The translations under genes were made by a program, and so were the position numbers. The notes under the pieces are model-generated. The model was not told where the DNA came from. It saw nothing but the letters and a program-made list of their open reading frames with translations, and ran no database searches. Positions 8,762-18,300 of a DNA stretch of 64,000 bases are shown here, one piece after another. Every line of letters starts with the position of its first letter. Within the stretch, counting starts at the first letter, position 1. Source of the stretch: Verrucomicrobiaceae bacterium (GTDB lineage Bacteria > Verrucomicrobiota > Verrucomicrobiia > Verrucomicrobiales > Verrucomicrobiaceae); the NCBI GenBank assembly GCA_024232965.1, contig JACKQF010000002.1:248001-312000 (forward strand), given 5' to 3'.

Positions 8762-9763
8762 TCAGCGAGCTTCGCTGGATCTTTGGCGAGGCGGTGACGC
8801 GGAGTACTCCTTCCAGAACGCCTCGATACTGTCCGCATTGAGTCGATGGGAGGTCACCAGATAGCGGTATCGCGACGTGTATTTCTCGCCGGGCGAGATC
8901 GCGAACGGGCCTTCGACCATGGGAGCGAAGCAGAAGTAGGGCTTGTTGGGATGGATGCGCACAGGCTGCGGTGCACGGAAGTTTTTCGGGCTACAGAAAA
9001 CCGCGGCCGACACCTCCTGTCCGTCGATCTTGCCCGAGAAGGCGACCCAATTCGGCCGGGTGGCATTGCCTTCCCAACGGTCTTTGCCCTCGCTGGTCAG
9101 AATCTGCAAGTCGCCCGGATGAATGCTGTGATCGTCCTTCTCCTTCAACCATTGATAATTCCCACGGAATGCCATCCCGCCGTAGTGATACTGCGGCAGG
9201 TTCAGCGGCTTCGATGAGGCGCATTCCTGGACGCTCTCGATGTCGAACAAGAAGTGATCCTCCGGGGTTTGATAGACAGTGACGGTCCAGATTTCATGGA
9301 GCGCATCAACGCGCTTGTCGCCCGTGCCCACCGTGAATGCATGTTTCACACTGAACGAGACCTGCCGCTCGTCCCGCTTCAGGTTCACCACTTCGCGGAA
9401 CTCGACCCTGCCGAGGTCCTTTGCCTGATTCCAAAAATCCACTTCCTTTCCGTCGAACTTGGCCTTGGTCCACGCAAAGTAGAGCGCGTGCTGATGGGCG
9501 TGATCGGCGGGAAAGTCCCCGGTGATCTCTTGCCCAGTGGGAGTGTAAACCGGATGAATGTATCCGCTCCGTCGGTAGTAGGGCTCGATGCCTGCGGGGA
9601 CAAGCTTTTCGGTCTTGATGTATTCCAGCACGGGCTTGCCACGCAGGGTGACGCGGATTTGATCGTCCGTTTCCGTGAGCATCAGCTCTCCGCCAAGGAC
9701 GGGACGGATGACGGCGAATAGCGCACAGACAAGCAGGAGGGCAAAGGAGCGGAGATGTTTCAT
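8762..9763 (-). CDS. Secreted PmoA-like (DUF6807) protein
   Basis: The start is placed at the ATG at 9763, giving a signal peptide (MKHLRSFALLLVCALFAV) and 333 residues. The family is the PmoA-like beta-sandwich group (DUF6807), unrelated to membrane methane monooxygenase despite the name. Supporting segments are GIEPYYRRSGYIHPVYTPTG, DHAHQHALYFAWTKAKFDG, YHYGGMAFRGNYQW and RPNWVAFSGKIDGQEVS. The histidine-rich DHAHQH motif could bind metal. Members are abundant in Planctomycetes and Verrucomicrobia near glycoside catabolism genes; no reaction has been proven. It begins 35 bp after the upstream sulfatase stop, so co-transcription is likely. Confidence 0.83.
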   Translation of the reverse strand: MKHLRSFALLLVCALFAVIRPVLGGELMLTETDDQIRVTLRGKPVLEYIKTEKLVPAGIEPYYRRSGYIHPVYTPTGQEITGDFPADHAHQHALYFAWTKAKFDGKEVDFWNQAKDLGRVEFREVVNLKRDERQVSFSVKHAFTVGTGDKRVDALHEIWTVTVYQTPEDHFLFDIESVQECASSKPLNLPQYHYGGMAFRGNYQWLKEKDDHSIHPGDLQILTSEGKDRWEGNATRPNWVAFSGKIDGQEVSAAVFCSPKNFRAPQPVRIHPNKPYFCFAPMVEGPFAISPGEKYTSRYRYLVTSHRLNADSIEAFWKEYSASPPRQRSSEAR

Positions 9764-9798
9764 GGGATTCGTGTCCAAAGTTCGGTTCGATGCTGACT

Positions 9799-11349
9799 TC
9801 ACTCGTTCTCGGCCTTCTTCTTGCCCTTCGTCGCGCCCGGCAATTTGCGGCCGGTGGCCTTGGCCCACTTCGTGTAGGCGTCAGTGAGTTCCTTCACGAG
9901 TTCGGGCTTCTCTGCGGCGAGGTCGTGCATTTCGGTGCGGTCGGCTTCGAGGTCGTACAGCTCCCATTTCACGGGTTTCGCGGCGGTATCCCACACGAGT
10001 TTCCACTTCCCCTGACGAACGGCGCAGTTGCCGCTCCATTCCCAGCAGAGCTCGGCGGGTGGTGTGCGCGTTTCACCACGGAAAACAGAAAGCAAGCTGC
10101 TGCCTTCGAGCGGTGTGGTCTTTTCGCCATGGCTTTCGCTTACCGGCTTCGCACTCGCGGCTTCGAGACACGTGGGCACGATGTCGATGATGTGGCCGAC
10201 CTGATTCGTCTTCGTGTTTGCCTTCACCTGGGCCGGCCAGCGTACGATCAAAGGCGTGCTGATGCCGCCTTCGTTCACCCAGCTTTTGTAGCGGCGGAAC
10301 GGTGTGTTCTGCGCCCAGCCCCACGACGGACCGACGGCGGTGTAGGTGCCGACGATGCCGGGCTCTTGCGTGTCGTCGCGGCCACCCGGCTCCTCGGTGC
10401 AGCCGCCGTTGTCGGAGAGAAACATCACGATGGTGTTGTCGGCGATGCCAAGATCATCGAGCGCTTTCAGCAGGCGGCCGATGTTTTGATCCATCCGGTC
10501 CACCATCGCTGCATACGTCGCCATGCGCAGGTCTTCCCAGTCCTGATTGGAGCCTTCCCACTTGTAGGCTTTCGAATCGGTTTCCGAGAGTGCGGGCATC
10601 GTGTCCCACAAATTCATCGCCTTCTGGCGTTCATAACGTGCCTCACGCATCGCCTCCCATCCGGCTTTGTATTTGCCGCGATACTTCGCGATGTCCTCCG
10701 CAGGTGCATGCAGCGGATAATGCGGGCAGGTGAAGGCGAGATGCAGGAAGAACGGCTTCTCCTCGGCATTGAAGCGCTTGATCGTCTGGATCGCGTGATC
10801 GGTGAACGCGTCCGTTGTGTAGTAGCCGGGCGGGAACTCGGTGATCAGTTCGTCATTCTGCCCAAAGACGCGCACCTTGTTGCCCTTGGCCGGTGGATCC
10901 GGCTGTGCGGGATTGAAGAAATTGCAGCAGCCATCCATGAGGCCGTAGAACTCGTCGAATCCGCGATCAAAGGGCCGTTGCGGTGCCTTGCTGCCAAGAT
11001 GCCACTTCCCACACAGAGCGGTGCGATACCCCGCCGCACGCATCTGCTCGCCCACCGTGGCGATGTTCTGCGGAATCGCGCTGCCGCTACCGCGCGGATA
11101 CATGCCGGACAGCAGCGACGCGCGCGTGGTGGTGCACTTGGCGTTGTTGTAGAACTGCGTGAAGCGCAGCCCCTCATCCGCGAGCTTCTGCAGGTTCGGC
11201 GTGTGAATCTCGCCGCCATACGGGCTGATGCAGGAGAAGCCCATGTCATCCGCCATCATGAGGATGATGTTCGGACGGGAAGTGTCGGCGGCATATGAAG
11301 GCGTCAACGCGGCAAAAATAACGCCAAGCACAAATAAGGTCGATTTCAT
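9799..11349 (-). CDS. Secreted sulfatase with CTTTR signature
   Basis: A 516-residue sulfatase starting with signal peptide MKSTLFVLGVIFAALTPSYA and the metal site RPNIILMMADDMGFSC. The signature region reads KCTTTRASLLSGMYP: the modified cysteine (Cys72) is present, but the third position is Thr instead of the usual Pro or Ala. Other blocks are GKWHLGSKAPQRPFDRGFDE, MFLSDNGGCTEEPGGRD and a lysine-rich C-terminus. It probably acts on a sulfated glycan outside the cytoplasm. It heads an operon with the PmoA-like and ThuA genes and is divergent from sorA across a 236-bp region that contains an inverted repeat. Confidence 0.88.
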   Translation of the reverse strand: MKSTLFVLGVIFAALTPSYAADTSRPNIILMMADDMGFSCISPYGGEIHTPNLQKLADEGLRFTQFYNNAKCTTTRASLLSGMYPRGSGSAIPQNIATVGEQMRAAGYRTALCGKWHLGSKAPQRPFDRGFDEFYGLMDGCCNFFNPAQPDPPAKGNKVRVFGQNDELITEFPPGYYTTDAFTDHAIQTIKRFNAEEKPFFLHLAFTCPHYPLHAPAEDIAKYRGKYKAGWEAMREARYERQKAMNLWDTMPALSETDSKAYKWEGSNQDWEDLRMATYAAMVDRMDQNIGRLLKALDDLGIADNTIVMFLSDNGGCTEEPGGRDDTQEPGIVGTYTAVGPSWGWAQNTPFRRYKSWVNEGGISTPLIVRWPAQVKANTKTNQVGHIIDIVPTCLEAASAKPVSESHGEKTTPLEGSSLLSVFRGETRTPPAELCWEWSGNCAVRQGKWKLVWDTAAKPVKWELYDLEADRTEMHDLAAEKPELVKELTDAYTKWAKATGRKLPGATKGKKKAENE

Positions 11350-11392
11350 GAGAGCCTTTTTAACGATGCGGACACCTTGGTCCGATCAAAAT

Positions 11393-11414
11393 ATGTCACC
11401 TCCACAAGTGACAT
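11393..11414. promoter_or_regulatory. Inverted repeat, candidate operator
   Basis: ATGTCAC (11393-11399) and GTGACAT (11408-11414) are perfect inverted 7-mers separated by 8 bp. The site is about 44 bp upstream of the sulfatase start and 170 bp upstream of sorA, in the divergent promoter region. The geometry suits a dimeric regulator. No T run follows, so a terminator is unlikely. I see no confident -10/-35 pair nearby. Confidence 0.35.
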
Positions 11415-11585
11415 CAGCTCATTGCTGGGCTGGTTTGCTTCGGACTCATTGAGCCCAATTGCAGTGGGCCCTCGCTGCCTACTCAGCCGGCAACGACATT
11501 GTAGCCTTGCCAAGGCATGGAAAAGCCATGTATTTTTGGCCTTCCGACGACGTTCTTCATCAGCCCACTTTTTCCTCATTGTCCC

Positions 11586-12803
11586 ATGCAACCGAACCCA
11601 TTTCATCGCCGCCACTTTCTAAAGCAAGCACTCCTCACCGGGACGTCGGTCGCAGCGGGATTGAAGGCAGCGGCAGAAGGCACCGTCACCTTGCCCTTTG
11701 AGAACGGTTTGAGGAAGTTGGCACAGTATCCGCAGAAGCGCGAGATGATTCTGCTGACGGCACGTCCCCCGCAGTTGGAGACTCCGTTCGCCGTTTTCAA
11801 CGAAGGCATCTTCACACCCAACGATGCCTTCTTCGTCCGCTATCACCTGTCTAACATCCCCCTTTCCATCGATCCCGCCGCCTATCGATTGGAAGTGAAA
11901 GGCTTGGTCGATTCCGCCATCTCACTCTCACTTGAGGACCTCAAGACAAAGTTTGAGGCAGTCGAAGTCGCCGCCGTGAACCAATGCTCCGGCAATAGCC
12001 GCGGCTTCTTCAAGCCACGCGTTGGCGGAGGTCAGCTGGGTAATGGGGCGATGGGGAATGCGCTGTGGAAGGGCGTTCGCCTGAAGGACATCCTGGATAA
12101 AGCCGGAGTGAAGGCAGAGGCCAAGCAGGTCGTTTGCAACGGCCTTGATGGTGCCGTCATCCCACAGACGCCTGACTTTGTAAAAGCCGTGGATATCGAT
12201 CACGCCCGCGATGGCGAAATCATCATCGCCTACGAGATGAATGGCGAGCCACTCCCAATGCTGAACGGCTTCCCTTTGCGGCTCGTGGCACCCGGTTACT
12301 ACGGCACGTATTGGGTAAAGCATCTCAACGAACTGACCGTTATCGGCGAGACCTTTGACGGCTTTTACATGAATCCCGCCTACCGCATCCCCGCTACCGA
12401 CGGCGGCTGCATTGAGCCAGGGACCACACCAGGCAGCACCATCCCGATCACCAAGTTCAAGATCCGCTCATTTTTGACCAGCCTCGAAGAAGGCTCACAA
12501 ATCAAGAATGGCGCTACCACCATGCTGCGCGGCATCGCCTTCGACGGCGGACACGGCATCACAGAGGTGCTAGTCTCCATGGACGGCGGGCGTCGCTGGC
12601 AACCTGCAAAATTGGGCAAAGACCACGGCAAATATTCCTTCCGCGAGTGGACCCTGGCTTGGACTCCCAAGAAACCCGGAAAGGCGGCCATCCAGTGCCG
12701 CGCCTTCAATCGCCTGGGAGAAAGCCAACCGCTGGAGCCCCTCTGGAACCCTAGCGGCTACATGCGCAACGTCGTTGAAACTGTGAATGTCGCCATCGCC
12801 TGA
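11586..12803 (+). CDS. sorA: Sulfite oxidase-type molybdopterin oxidoreductase, probable SorA
   Basis: The start is placed at the ATG at 11586 (405 residues), which gives a twin-arginine signal (RRHFLKQALLTG). The mature chain shows the sulfite oxidase fold: the molybdenum-ligating cysteine is in NQCSGNSRGFF (Cys134), followed by GAMGNALWKGVRLKDIL, NGFPLRLVAPGYYGTYWVKH and a C-terminal dimerisation domain (ITEVLVSMDGGRRWQPAKLG). The following gene encodes a small monoheme cytochrome c, matching the SorA-SorB arrangement of periplasmic sulfite dehydrogenases, which oxidise sulfite to sulfate. Sulfite arising from sulfonate or organosulfur breakdown is a plausible substrate; a link to the nearby sulfatases is only suggestive, because those release sulfate. 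Confidence 0.85.
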   Translation: MQPNPFHRRHFLKQALLTGTSVAAGLKAAAEGTVTLPFENGLRKLAQYPQKREMILLTARPPQLETPFAVFNEGIFTPNDAFFVRYHLSNIPLSIDPAAYRLEVKGLVDSAISLSLEDLKTKFEAVEVAAVNQCSGNSRGFFKPRVGGGQLGNGAMGNALWKGVRLKDILDKAGVKAEAKQVVCNGLDGAVIPQTPDFVKAVDIDHARDGEIIIAYEMNGEPLPMLNGFPLRLVAPGYYGTYWVKHLNELTVIGETFDGFYMNPAYRIPATDGGCIEPGTTPGSTIPITKFKIRSFLTSLEEGSQIKNGATTMLRGIAFDGGHGITEVLVSMDGGRRWQPAKLGKDHGKYSFREWTLAWTPKKPGKAAIQCRAFNRLGESQPLEPLWNPSGYMRNVVETVNVAIA

Positions 12804-12822
12804 GCCCCGCACCCATTCAATC

Positions 12823-13155
12823 ATGAAGACTCTACTCTGCCTTCTCGCCCCCGCTCTGATTTGCCTATCCTGGTCGCTGAACGCCCGCGCTGACGGCATC
12901 GTGACCATTGAACTGCCCGCAGAAACGACCACGTATCGTCAAGGAGCCGGCATGGATCTGGCGCAAAACCTCTGCATCACCTGCCACTCTGCCGATTACG
13001 CCGAGATGCAGCCCCCGATGCCACGCAAGTTCTGGGAAGGTGCCGTGAAGAAGATGAAGGAAAAATTCGGCGCCCCCATCCCCGACGAGGCGATGCCAAA
13101 GCTCGTGGACTACCTCACCAGCAGCTACGGAGTCGAGACACCTCCCGCGAAGTAG
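12823..13155 (+). CDS. sorB: Monoheme cytochrome c, probable SorB subunit
   Basis: A 110-residue secreted protein. The ATG at 12823 gives signal peptide MKTLLCLLAPALICLSW ending near NARA. One heme-binding motif, CITCH, is at residues 51-55, and a methionine suitable as the sixth ligand lies in PPMPRKFW at residue 66. It begins 19 bp after the molybdenum subunit stop, so the two are almost certainly co-expressed. The C-terminal PDEAMPKLVDYLTSSYG matches SorB-like cytochromes. It would accept electrons from the molybdenum centre and pass them to the respiratory chain. Confidence 0.86.
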   Translation: MKTLLCLLAPALICLSWSLNARADGIVTIELPAETTTYRQGAGMDLAQNLCITCHSADYAEMQPPMPRKFWEGAVKKMKEKFGAPIPDEAMPKLVDYLTSSYGVETPPAK

Positions 13156-13186
13156 TCTGGGAGCGCAGACGGCATGATCTCAGCCC

Positions 13187-14899
13187 TCACTCCGACGTCC
13201 GCACCGCCTCGATGCCCACCTGCCATTCCTCCTGACCGCGGAACCAATTGCGGCTCAGGCGCATCGCTACATCCCAGGGTGGTGGCGGCAGATTGCCAAT
13301 CGGCGCATTGAACCAGCGGGCATCCATTTGCGCACCCTCTTGCGTCAGCATCACGCGCAGATGCTTTTCCCGCATGACACGACCCGGAAGGCGCGGCGTC
13401 ACGCCTTTGCAAAGAAAGAGTGGCTCTGAGTTCTTTTGGCCAAAAGGTTCCAGCAAGCGGTAGATCTCCAGAAACTCGTGCGTGATGTCTTTCAACTTTA
13501 CCTCCGCATCAATCTTCATCAGTGGCGTCAGGGCAGCGGTGTCCAGTTTCAGTCGGGCTGAATCACTGAACATCGCACGAAAGGGCTCCAACTGGCTCTC
13601 CAGCAAAGAGACACCCGCTGCCATGGCATGACCTCCCCCACGGATCAGGTAATCGCGACACACCTCAATGGCTTCCACCAAAGAAAAACCTGGGATGCTG
13701 CGACCACTACCCTTGCCCATGCCAGACTCGTCAAACGCAATGAGAATGGTCGGCCGATGGCACATGCGCGAGATGCGCGACGAAACAATCCCAATGACCC
13801 CAGGATGCCAATTGCGAGAGCCTAAAACGATCGCAGGCAGACTCTCCAGATCGTCGATCGCGCCGAGCATTTCCATGGCTTCCGCAAAGACTTGCTGCTC
13901 GACCGATTGGCGCTCACGATTGTGACTTTCGAGGCGTTCCGCGTGCTCCATCGCCACCGTCGTATCCTCGGTCAGGAGCAAGTTCAGTGCAGTGAATGCT
14001 GTGTCCAACCGACCAGCGGCATTGAGCCGTGGTCCCAGGCGGAAGCCCACATGATGAGTCTGAACGAGACCATCCACGGCCGCGATCTTCTTCAGTGCTT
14101 TTAGGCCGACGCGAGGCGTCGTCGCCAGAGCCTCCAGTCCACGTCGCACCAGCAATCGATTTTCATCAACCAGTGGCACCAGATCCGCCACAGTGCCTAG
14201 AGCCACAAGATCCAGACTCGACTTCAAATCATACGAATCCAGTCGTCGCGTCTTGAGCATCGCGTGGGAGAGCTTAAAGACGAGACCGGCGGTGCAAAAG
14301 TAGTGGTAGTTCTTGCCCAGTTTGGGATTAACCATTGCCAAACAGGCAGGCTCGCCGTCTGGGGACAGCTCGTGGTGATCCACAATCAGACACTCCACCC
14401 CCTGCTCTCTCAGCCAGAGCAGTTCCTTCAGCGAGGTCGTTCCGCAGTCGAGCGCCACGAGGAGGTCCGGCTTTCCAAATTGCTCCATCGCGCGGCCCAT
14501 GCCCTCCATGCTCAGCCCATAGCCCTCCTCCATTCGATGAGGCAAAAACAGATGCGCCTCCAAGCCGTAGGCCTTCAGGATCAGATACATCAGAGACATC
14601 GATGTCACGCCATCGACATCGTAATCGCCATACAAGATAACGCTCTGCTTTTTATCCACCGCCTCCAGCAGTCGATCCACCGTCAAACGCATGCCAGGAA
14701 GATCAAATGGATCGCCCAGCGAGGCGAGCCGCGGCACCAAAAAGTCACGCACCTTGGCCGGGGAATCAATCCCCCGCTCCACCAGCAGAGCCGCGAGGAT
14801 GGGGTGCAGGACTGCCGTCTGTGCCAATTCATCAGCACCCTCCGGCGTTGGCTTCAGCAGCCAGCGGGGTGGTAGGGGCTTGAATGAGGGAACAGGCAT
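13187..14899 (-). CDS. recJ: Single-stranded-DNA-specific exonuclease RecJ
   Basis: A 570-residue DHH-family nuclease of normal RecJ length. The catalytic aspartates are in YGDYDVDGVTS (residues 90-100), the DHH motif is in IVDHHELSP (residues 174-176), and the DHHA1 region has RGGGHAMAAGVSL. It degrades single-stranded DNA 5' to 3' in recombination and mismatch or excision repair. It is convergent with sorB, with only 31 bp between the stops, and divergent from the 2-oxoacid oxidoreductase gene. Start MPVPSFKP at 14899 fits the family N-terminus. Confidence 0.94.
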   Translation of the reverse strand: MPVPSFKPLPPRWLLKPTPEGADELAQTAVLHPILAALLVERGIDSPAKVRDFLVPRLASLGDPFDLPGMRLTVDRLLEAVDKKQSVILYGDYDVDGVTSMSLMYLILKAYGLEAHLFLPHRMEEGYGLSMEGMGRAMEQFGKPDLLVALDCGTTSLKELLWLREQGVECLIVDHHELSPDGEPACLAMVNPKLGKNYHYFCTAGLVFKLSHAMLKTRRLDSYDLKSSLDLVALGTVADLVPLVDENRLLVRRGLEALATTPRVGLKALKKIAAVDGLVQTHHVGFRLGPRLNAAGRLDTAFTALNLLLTEDTTVAMEHAERLESHNRERQSVEQQVFAEAMEMLGAIDDLESLPAIVLGSRNWHPGVIGIVSSRISRMCHRPTILIAFDESGMGKGSGRSIPGFSLVEAIEVCRDYLIRGGGHAMAAGVSLLESQLEPFRAMFSDSARLKLDTAALTPLMKIDAEVKLKDITHEFLEIYRLLEPFGQKNSEPLFLCKGVTPRLPGRVMREKHLRVMLTQEGAQMDARWFNAPIGNLPPPPWDVAMRLSRNWFRGQEEWQVGIEAVRTSE

Positions 14900-15358
14900 G
14901 AGGAATCAGGACAAACTGTGGCGGGTCAGTGGCACGATGAACAGAACAAAAAGAACGTGAGCCCCTGTACTGATCCAGACTCGGCGGCGAGTCAAAGATT
15001 CCGTCCCAGTTTCCGCCCCAGCGATCCAGTCATTACGCCCGGGAGCACGGGCATGACGAATGACTACTTTATGGTTCACAGCACTCCATCGACTGCACCA
15101 ACCCAAGGCGCGATGGCATCTTGCCATCGGATTCGAGGCGATGACTGGAAGCCATTACGCCTTGCGGCGCGGCTCCAGAAACCTCTCCGATCTTGCCTTT
15201 CCACGCCTTTGGATGGGTTTCGCCCCCCCAGCTAGGTCCCTGGTCATTTTTAAGCGTGATTTTTCCCGGCCCATCGTCATAATGTCATTTCACTCCCGAT
15301 GCGAGACTCCCCTTGTCTCCGCCTCAGAGCGTTTTCCTTGAATTTCCAACCTGATTTT
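14900..15358. other. 459-bp divergent intergenic region with two hairpins
   Basis: No convincing gene is present. Two stable inverted repeats are visible. At 15029-15057, GTCAT and GCCCG pair with CGGGC and ATGAC, with a 3-nt bulge. At 15111-15129, CGATGGCA pairs with TGCCATCG around a 3-nt loop. Neither is followed by a T run. A CATAAT hexamer at 15278-15283 could be a -10 element for the downstream oxidoreductase, but no good -35 matches it. These structures may be leader or operator elements. Confidence 0.4.
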
Positions 15359-18300
15359 ATGGCAAACACAGCAACACATCCCGAATCCTCCGCCAAGAGC
15401 AACGATGCAGCCGGCTCCAAGCCGAAATACCCTGGCATCCGCGTCACTTGCAATGGCAACCAACTCGTCGGTCAATACGTCGAGACACGAATTACGGAGG
15501 GCGGCGTTTTTTATCCGATCACGCCTTCAACGGAAGGTGGTGAAATCTACCAAGGCGCTTTTGCTGAGGGTAAACTCGACGTTTGGGGCAACAACAAGAT
15601 CGCCATCGAGACCGAAGGCGAGCACGCCGCTCAGGGCGGAGCCACCGCGCTGGCCGTGACCGGAAAGCGCACCGTAAACTTCACTTCCGGCCAAGGTATC
15701 GTCTATGCCATGGAGCAGTACTATCATGCGCCAGGCAAATGCTCCACCATGGTCCTGCAGATCGGCGCTCGCGCGCTGACCAAGCACGCCCTGAATGTGC
15801 ACTGCGGGCATGATGACATTTACGCCGCGCTGGACACCGGCTGGACCATCCTGTTTGCCAAAGACGCCCAGCAGGCTGCCGATCAGGGCATCATCCTGCG
15901 TAAAGCTTGCGAGCTGTCACTGAACCCCGGCATGAACGTTCAGGACGGCATGCTGACCACCCACTCTGAGCGCAGCTACTATGCGCCCGAAGCGGAACTG
16001 CTGCGCGAATTCCTCGGCGCCCCCAACGACATCATTGAATGCCCTACCGAGGCCCAAAAGGAACTCTTTGGCCCGACACGTCGCCGTCTTCCAGAGATGA
16101 TGGATCTCAAAAACCCGATCCTCCTCGGACCTGTGCAAAACCAAGAGCACCACATGAACGGCATCGTGGCGCGTCGCAATAACTTCAATGAACCCATCCT
16201 TGGTTTCCTCGACCAATGCTTCAAGGAGTTTGGCGATCTGACCGGTCGTCGTTATGGATTCATTACCGAATACAAAACCGAGGATGCAGACACCGTCTTC
16301 GTCTCGCTCGGCTGTGCGGCAGAGAACATCGAAGAAGCCTGCGACTGGCTGCGCGATCAACGCAACGCCAAGGTCGGCTCCATCCACATCAACGTCATCC
16401 GCCCCTTCCCCGAGGCCGCCGTCATCAATGCGTTGCGCGGCAAAAAGAACGTCATCATCATTGAGCGCACCGATGAAGGCATGGCGGGGGACAACCCTCT
16501 GGCCCGCGACATCCGTGGCGCGCTGGGTAAGGCCAATGAAGTCACCAAATTCGGCGGCGACCTCCCTGCGCTGACGCCGGAAGAGACCCCGCGCCTGTTC
16601 CGCGGCTGCTACGGCCTCGGTTCCCGCGACTTCCGCCCAGAGCACATCCTCGGCGCGTTTGAGTTTGCCACCGGCATGACCAAGCGCACCGATGGCAAGA
16701 GCGCTGCCGATGGCGAGACGTACTTTGTGCTCGGCTGCGACCATCCTTACGCGGTCATTTCCAAAACCACGCCATCCCTGCTCCCCAACGGAGCCATCGC
16801 CGTTCGCTTCCACTCCATCGGCGGCTGGGGCATGATTACCACCGGCAAGAACCTCGGCAGCATCATCGGCGATCTCGGCAACTTCCTCTCCGAGCAAGAC
16901 CCACACTACGACATTGATGGCGGCCTCGTGCAGAAGCTGCATCTCATGGCCAACCCCAAGTACGGCTCCGAGAAAAAAGGGGCGCCCACGAACTATTACC
17001 TCACCGTCGCGCCGAAACGCGTGCGCGTGAATTGCGAGCTGAACCACGTGGACGTCGTACTTTGCTGCGACCCGAAGGCCTTCACCCACACCAACCCTCT
17101 GGCTGGCGTCAACAAAGGCGGCAGCCTCGTGTGGGAATCCAGCGATGATCCCGCCGTCGCCTGGCAGCGCATCCCGAAAAAATACCGCCAGTATGTCCGG
17201 GACAACAACATCCGCGTCTTCCTCCTGCCCGGCTTTGCCATCGCCAAAGAAGCGACCGAGCGCCCCGATCTCCAACTGCGCATGCAGGGCAATGCCTTCC
17301 TCGGCGCCTTTTTTGGGGTATCCTCCTTCCTCAACGATTACGGCATCAGCCGTGAGCAGTTCGAGGCCGTCGTGCGCAAGCAATACGTGAAGAAGTTCGG
17401 CCGCTTTGGTGATGCCGTCGTCGAGTCGAACATGAAAGTCATGATTGCGGGTCTCGCCCGTGTCGTGGAGATCAAATACGGCAAGGACGATGACGAAGAC
17501 CGCTCCGCCATGCGCCTGGAACCGGTCGTCCCCGTGGGCGATCACAAACTCCTCCCGACCGCTGGCGTCTTCGCTAACTCCATCAGCTCGCTCAGCCCAG
17601 ATGCGAGCCAGGCCGCGAAGGCACCCGTCTTTACGCTCAACAAGTTCGACAGCGAATTCCGGAACGGTCTCGGCTACCACCAGCCCGCTGGCGCCCTCGC
17701 CGCCGTGGGTGTCATGGCCGCAGGCACGGGCGCGACACAGTCGAAGTATGTGGCCCGTCGCGAGACTCCACTCTACATCGCCGAAAACTGCACGCAGTGC
17801 ATGGAGTGCATCACCGCCTGCCCGGACACCGCCCTGCCGAACACCGCGCAGGATGTCTCCACCGTGCTGAAGACCGCCATCAACAACTACGTCTCCAGCC
17901 CCGACGACCGCAAAAAGCTCATCGCAGCCATCCCAGAGATCGATGCTGCGGCGCGTGAAAAAATGAAGGCGGCTGTTGAAGCCAAGCAAAGCTTGCCTTT
18001 CAACGGCATCATCCGCGAGCAAGTCACCGCCCTGAACCACGGCATCAGCCAAAAGGCCAAGGACGAGCTGACCACCATCATGGACCTGCTACCCATCGCC
18101 TACGGCAACGTCCCGGCGATCTTCCGCAGCATTGAAAAGAAGAGCCCCGGCGAAGGCGGCGTCTTCATGATTCAAGTCTCCGATTTGTGCAAAGGCTGCG
18201 GCGAATGTGTCGAGCAGTGCGGCGATCACGACGCGCTGCGCATGGTGCCTGACACGGAGGAGCTGAACTACAAGCTCACCTCGGCGCAAATCTTCTCCCG

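Noticed and set aside
9790..11298. A 502-codon plus-strand ORF opposite the second sulfatase
   Set aside because: It lies antisense to an intact sulfatase; high-GC coding sequence commonly leaves such open frames on the other strand.
15917..18052. A 711-codon minus-strand ORF inside the 2-oxoacid oxidoreductase gene
   Set aside because: The opposite strand encodes conserved PFOR motifs throughout; the antisense frame shows no recognisable domain.
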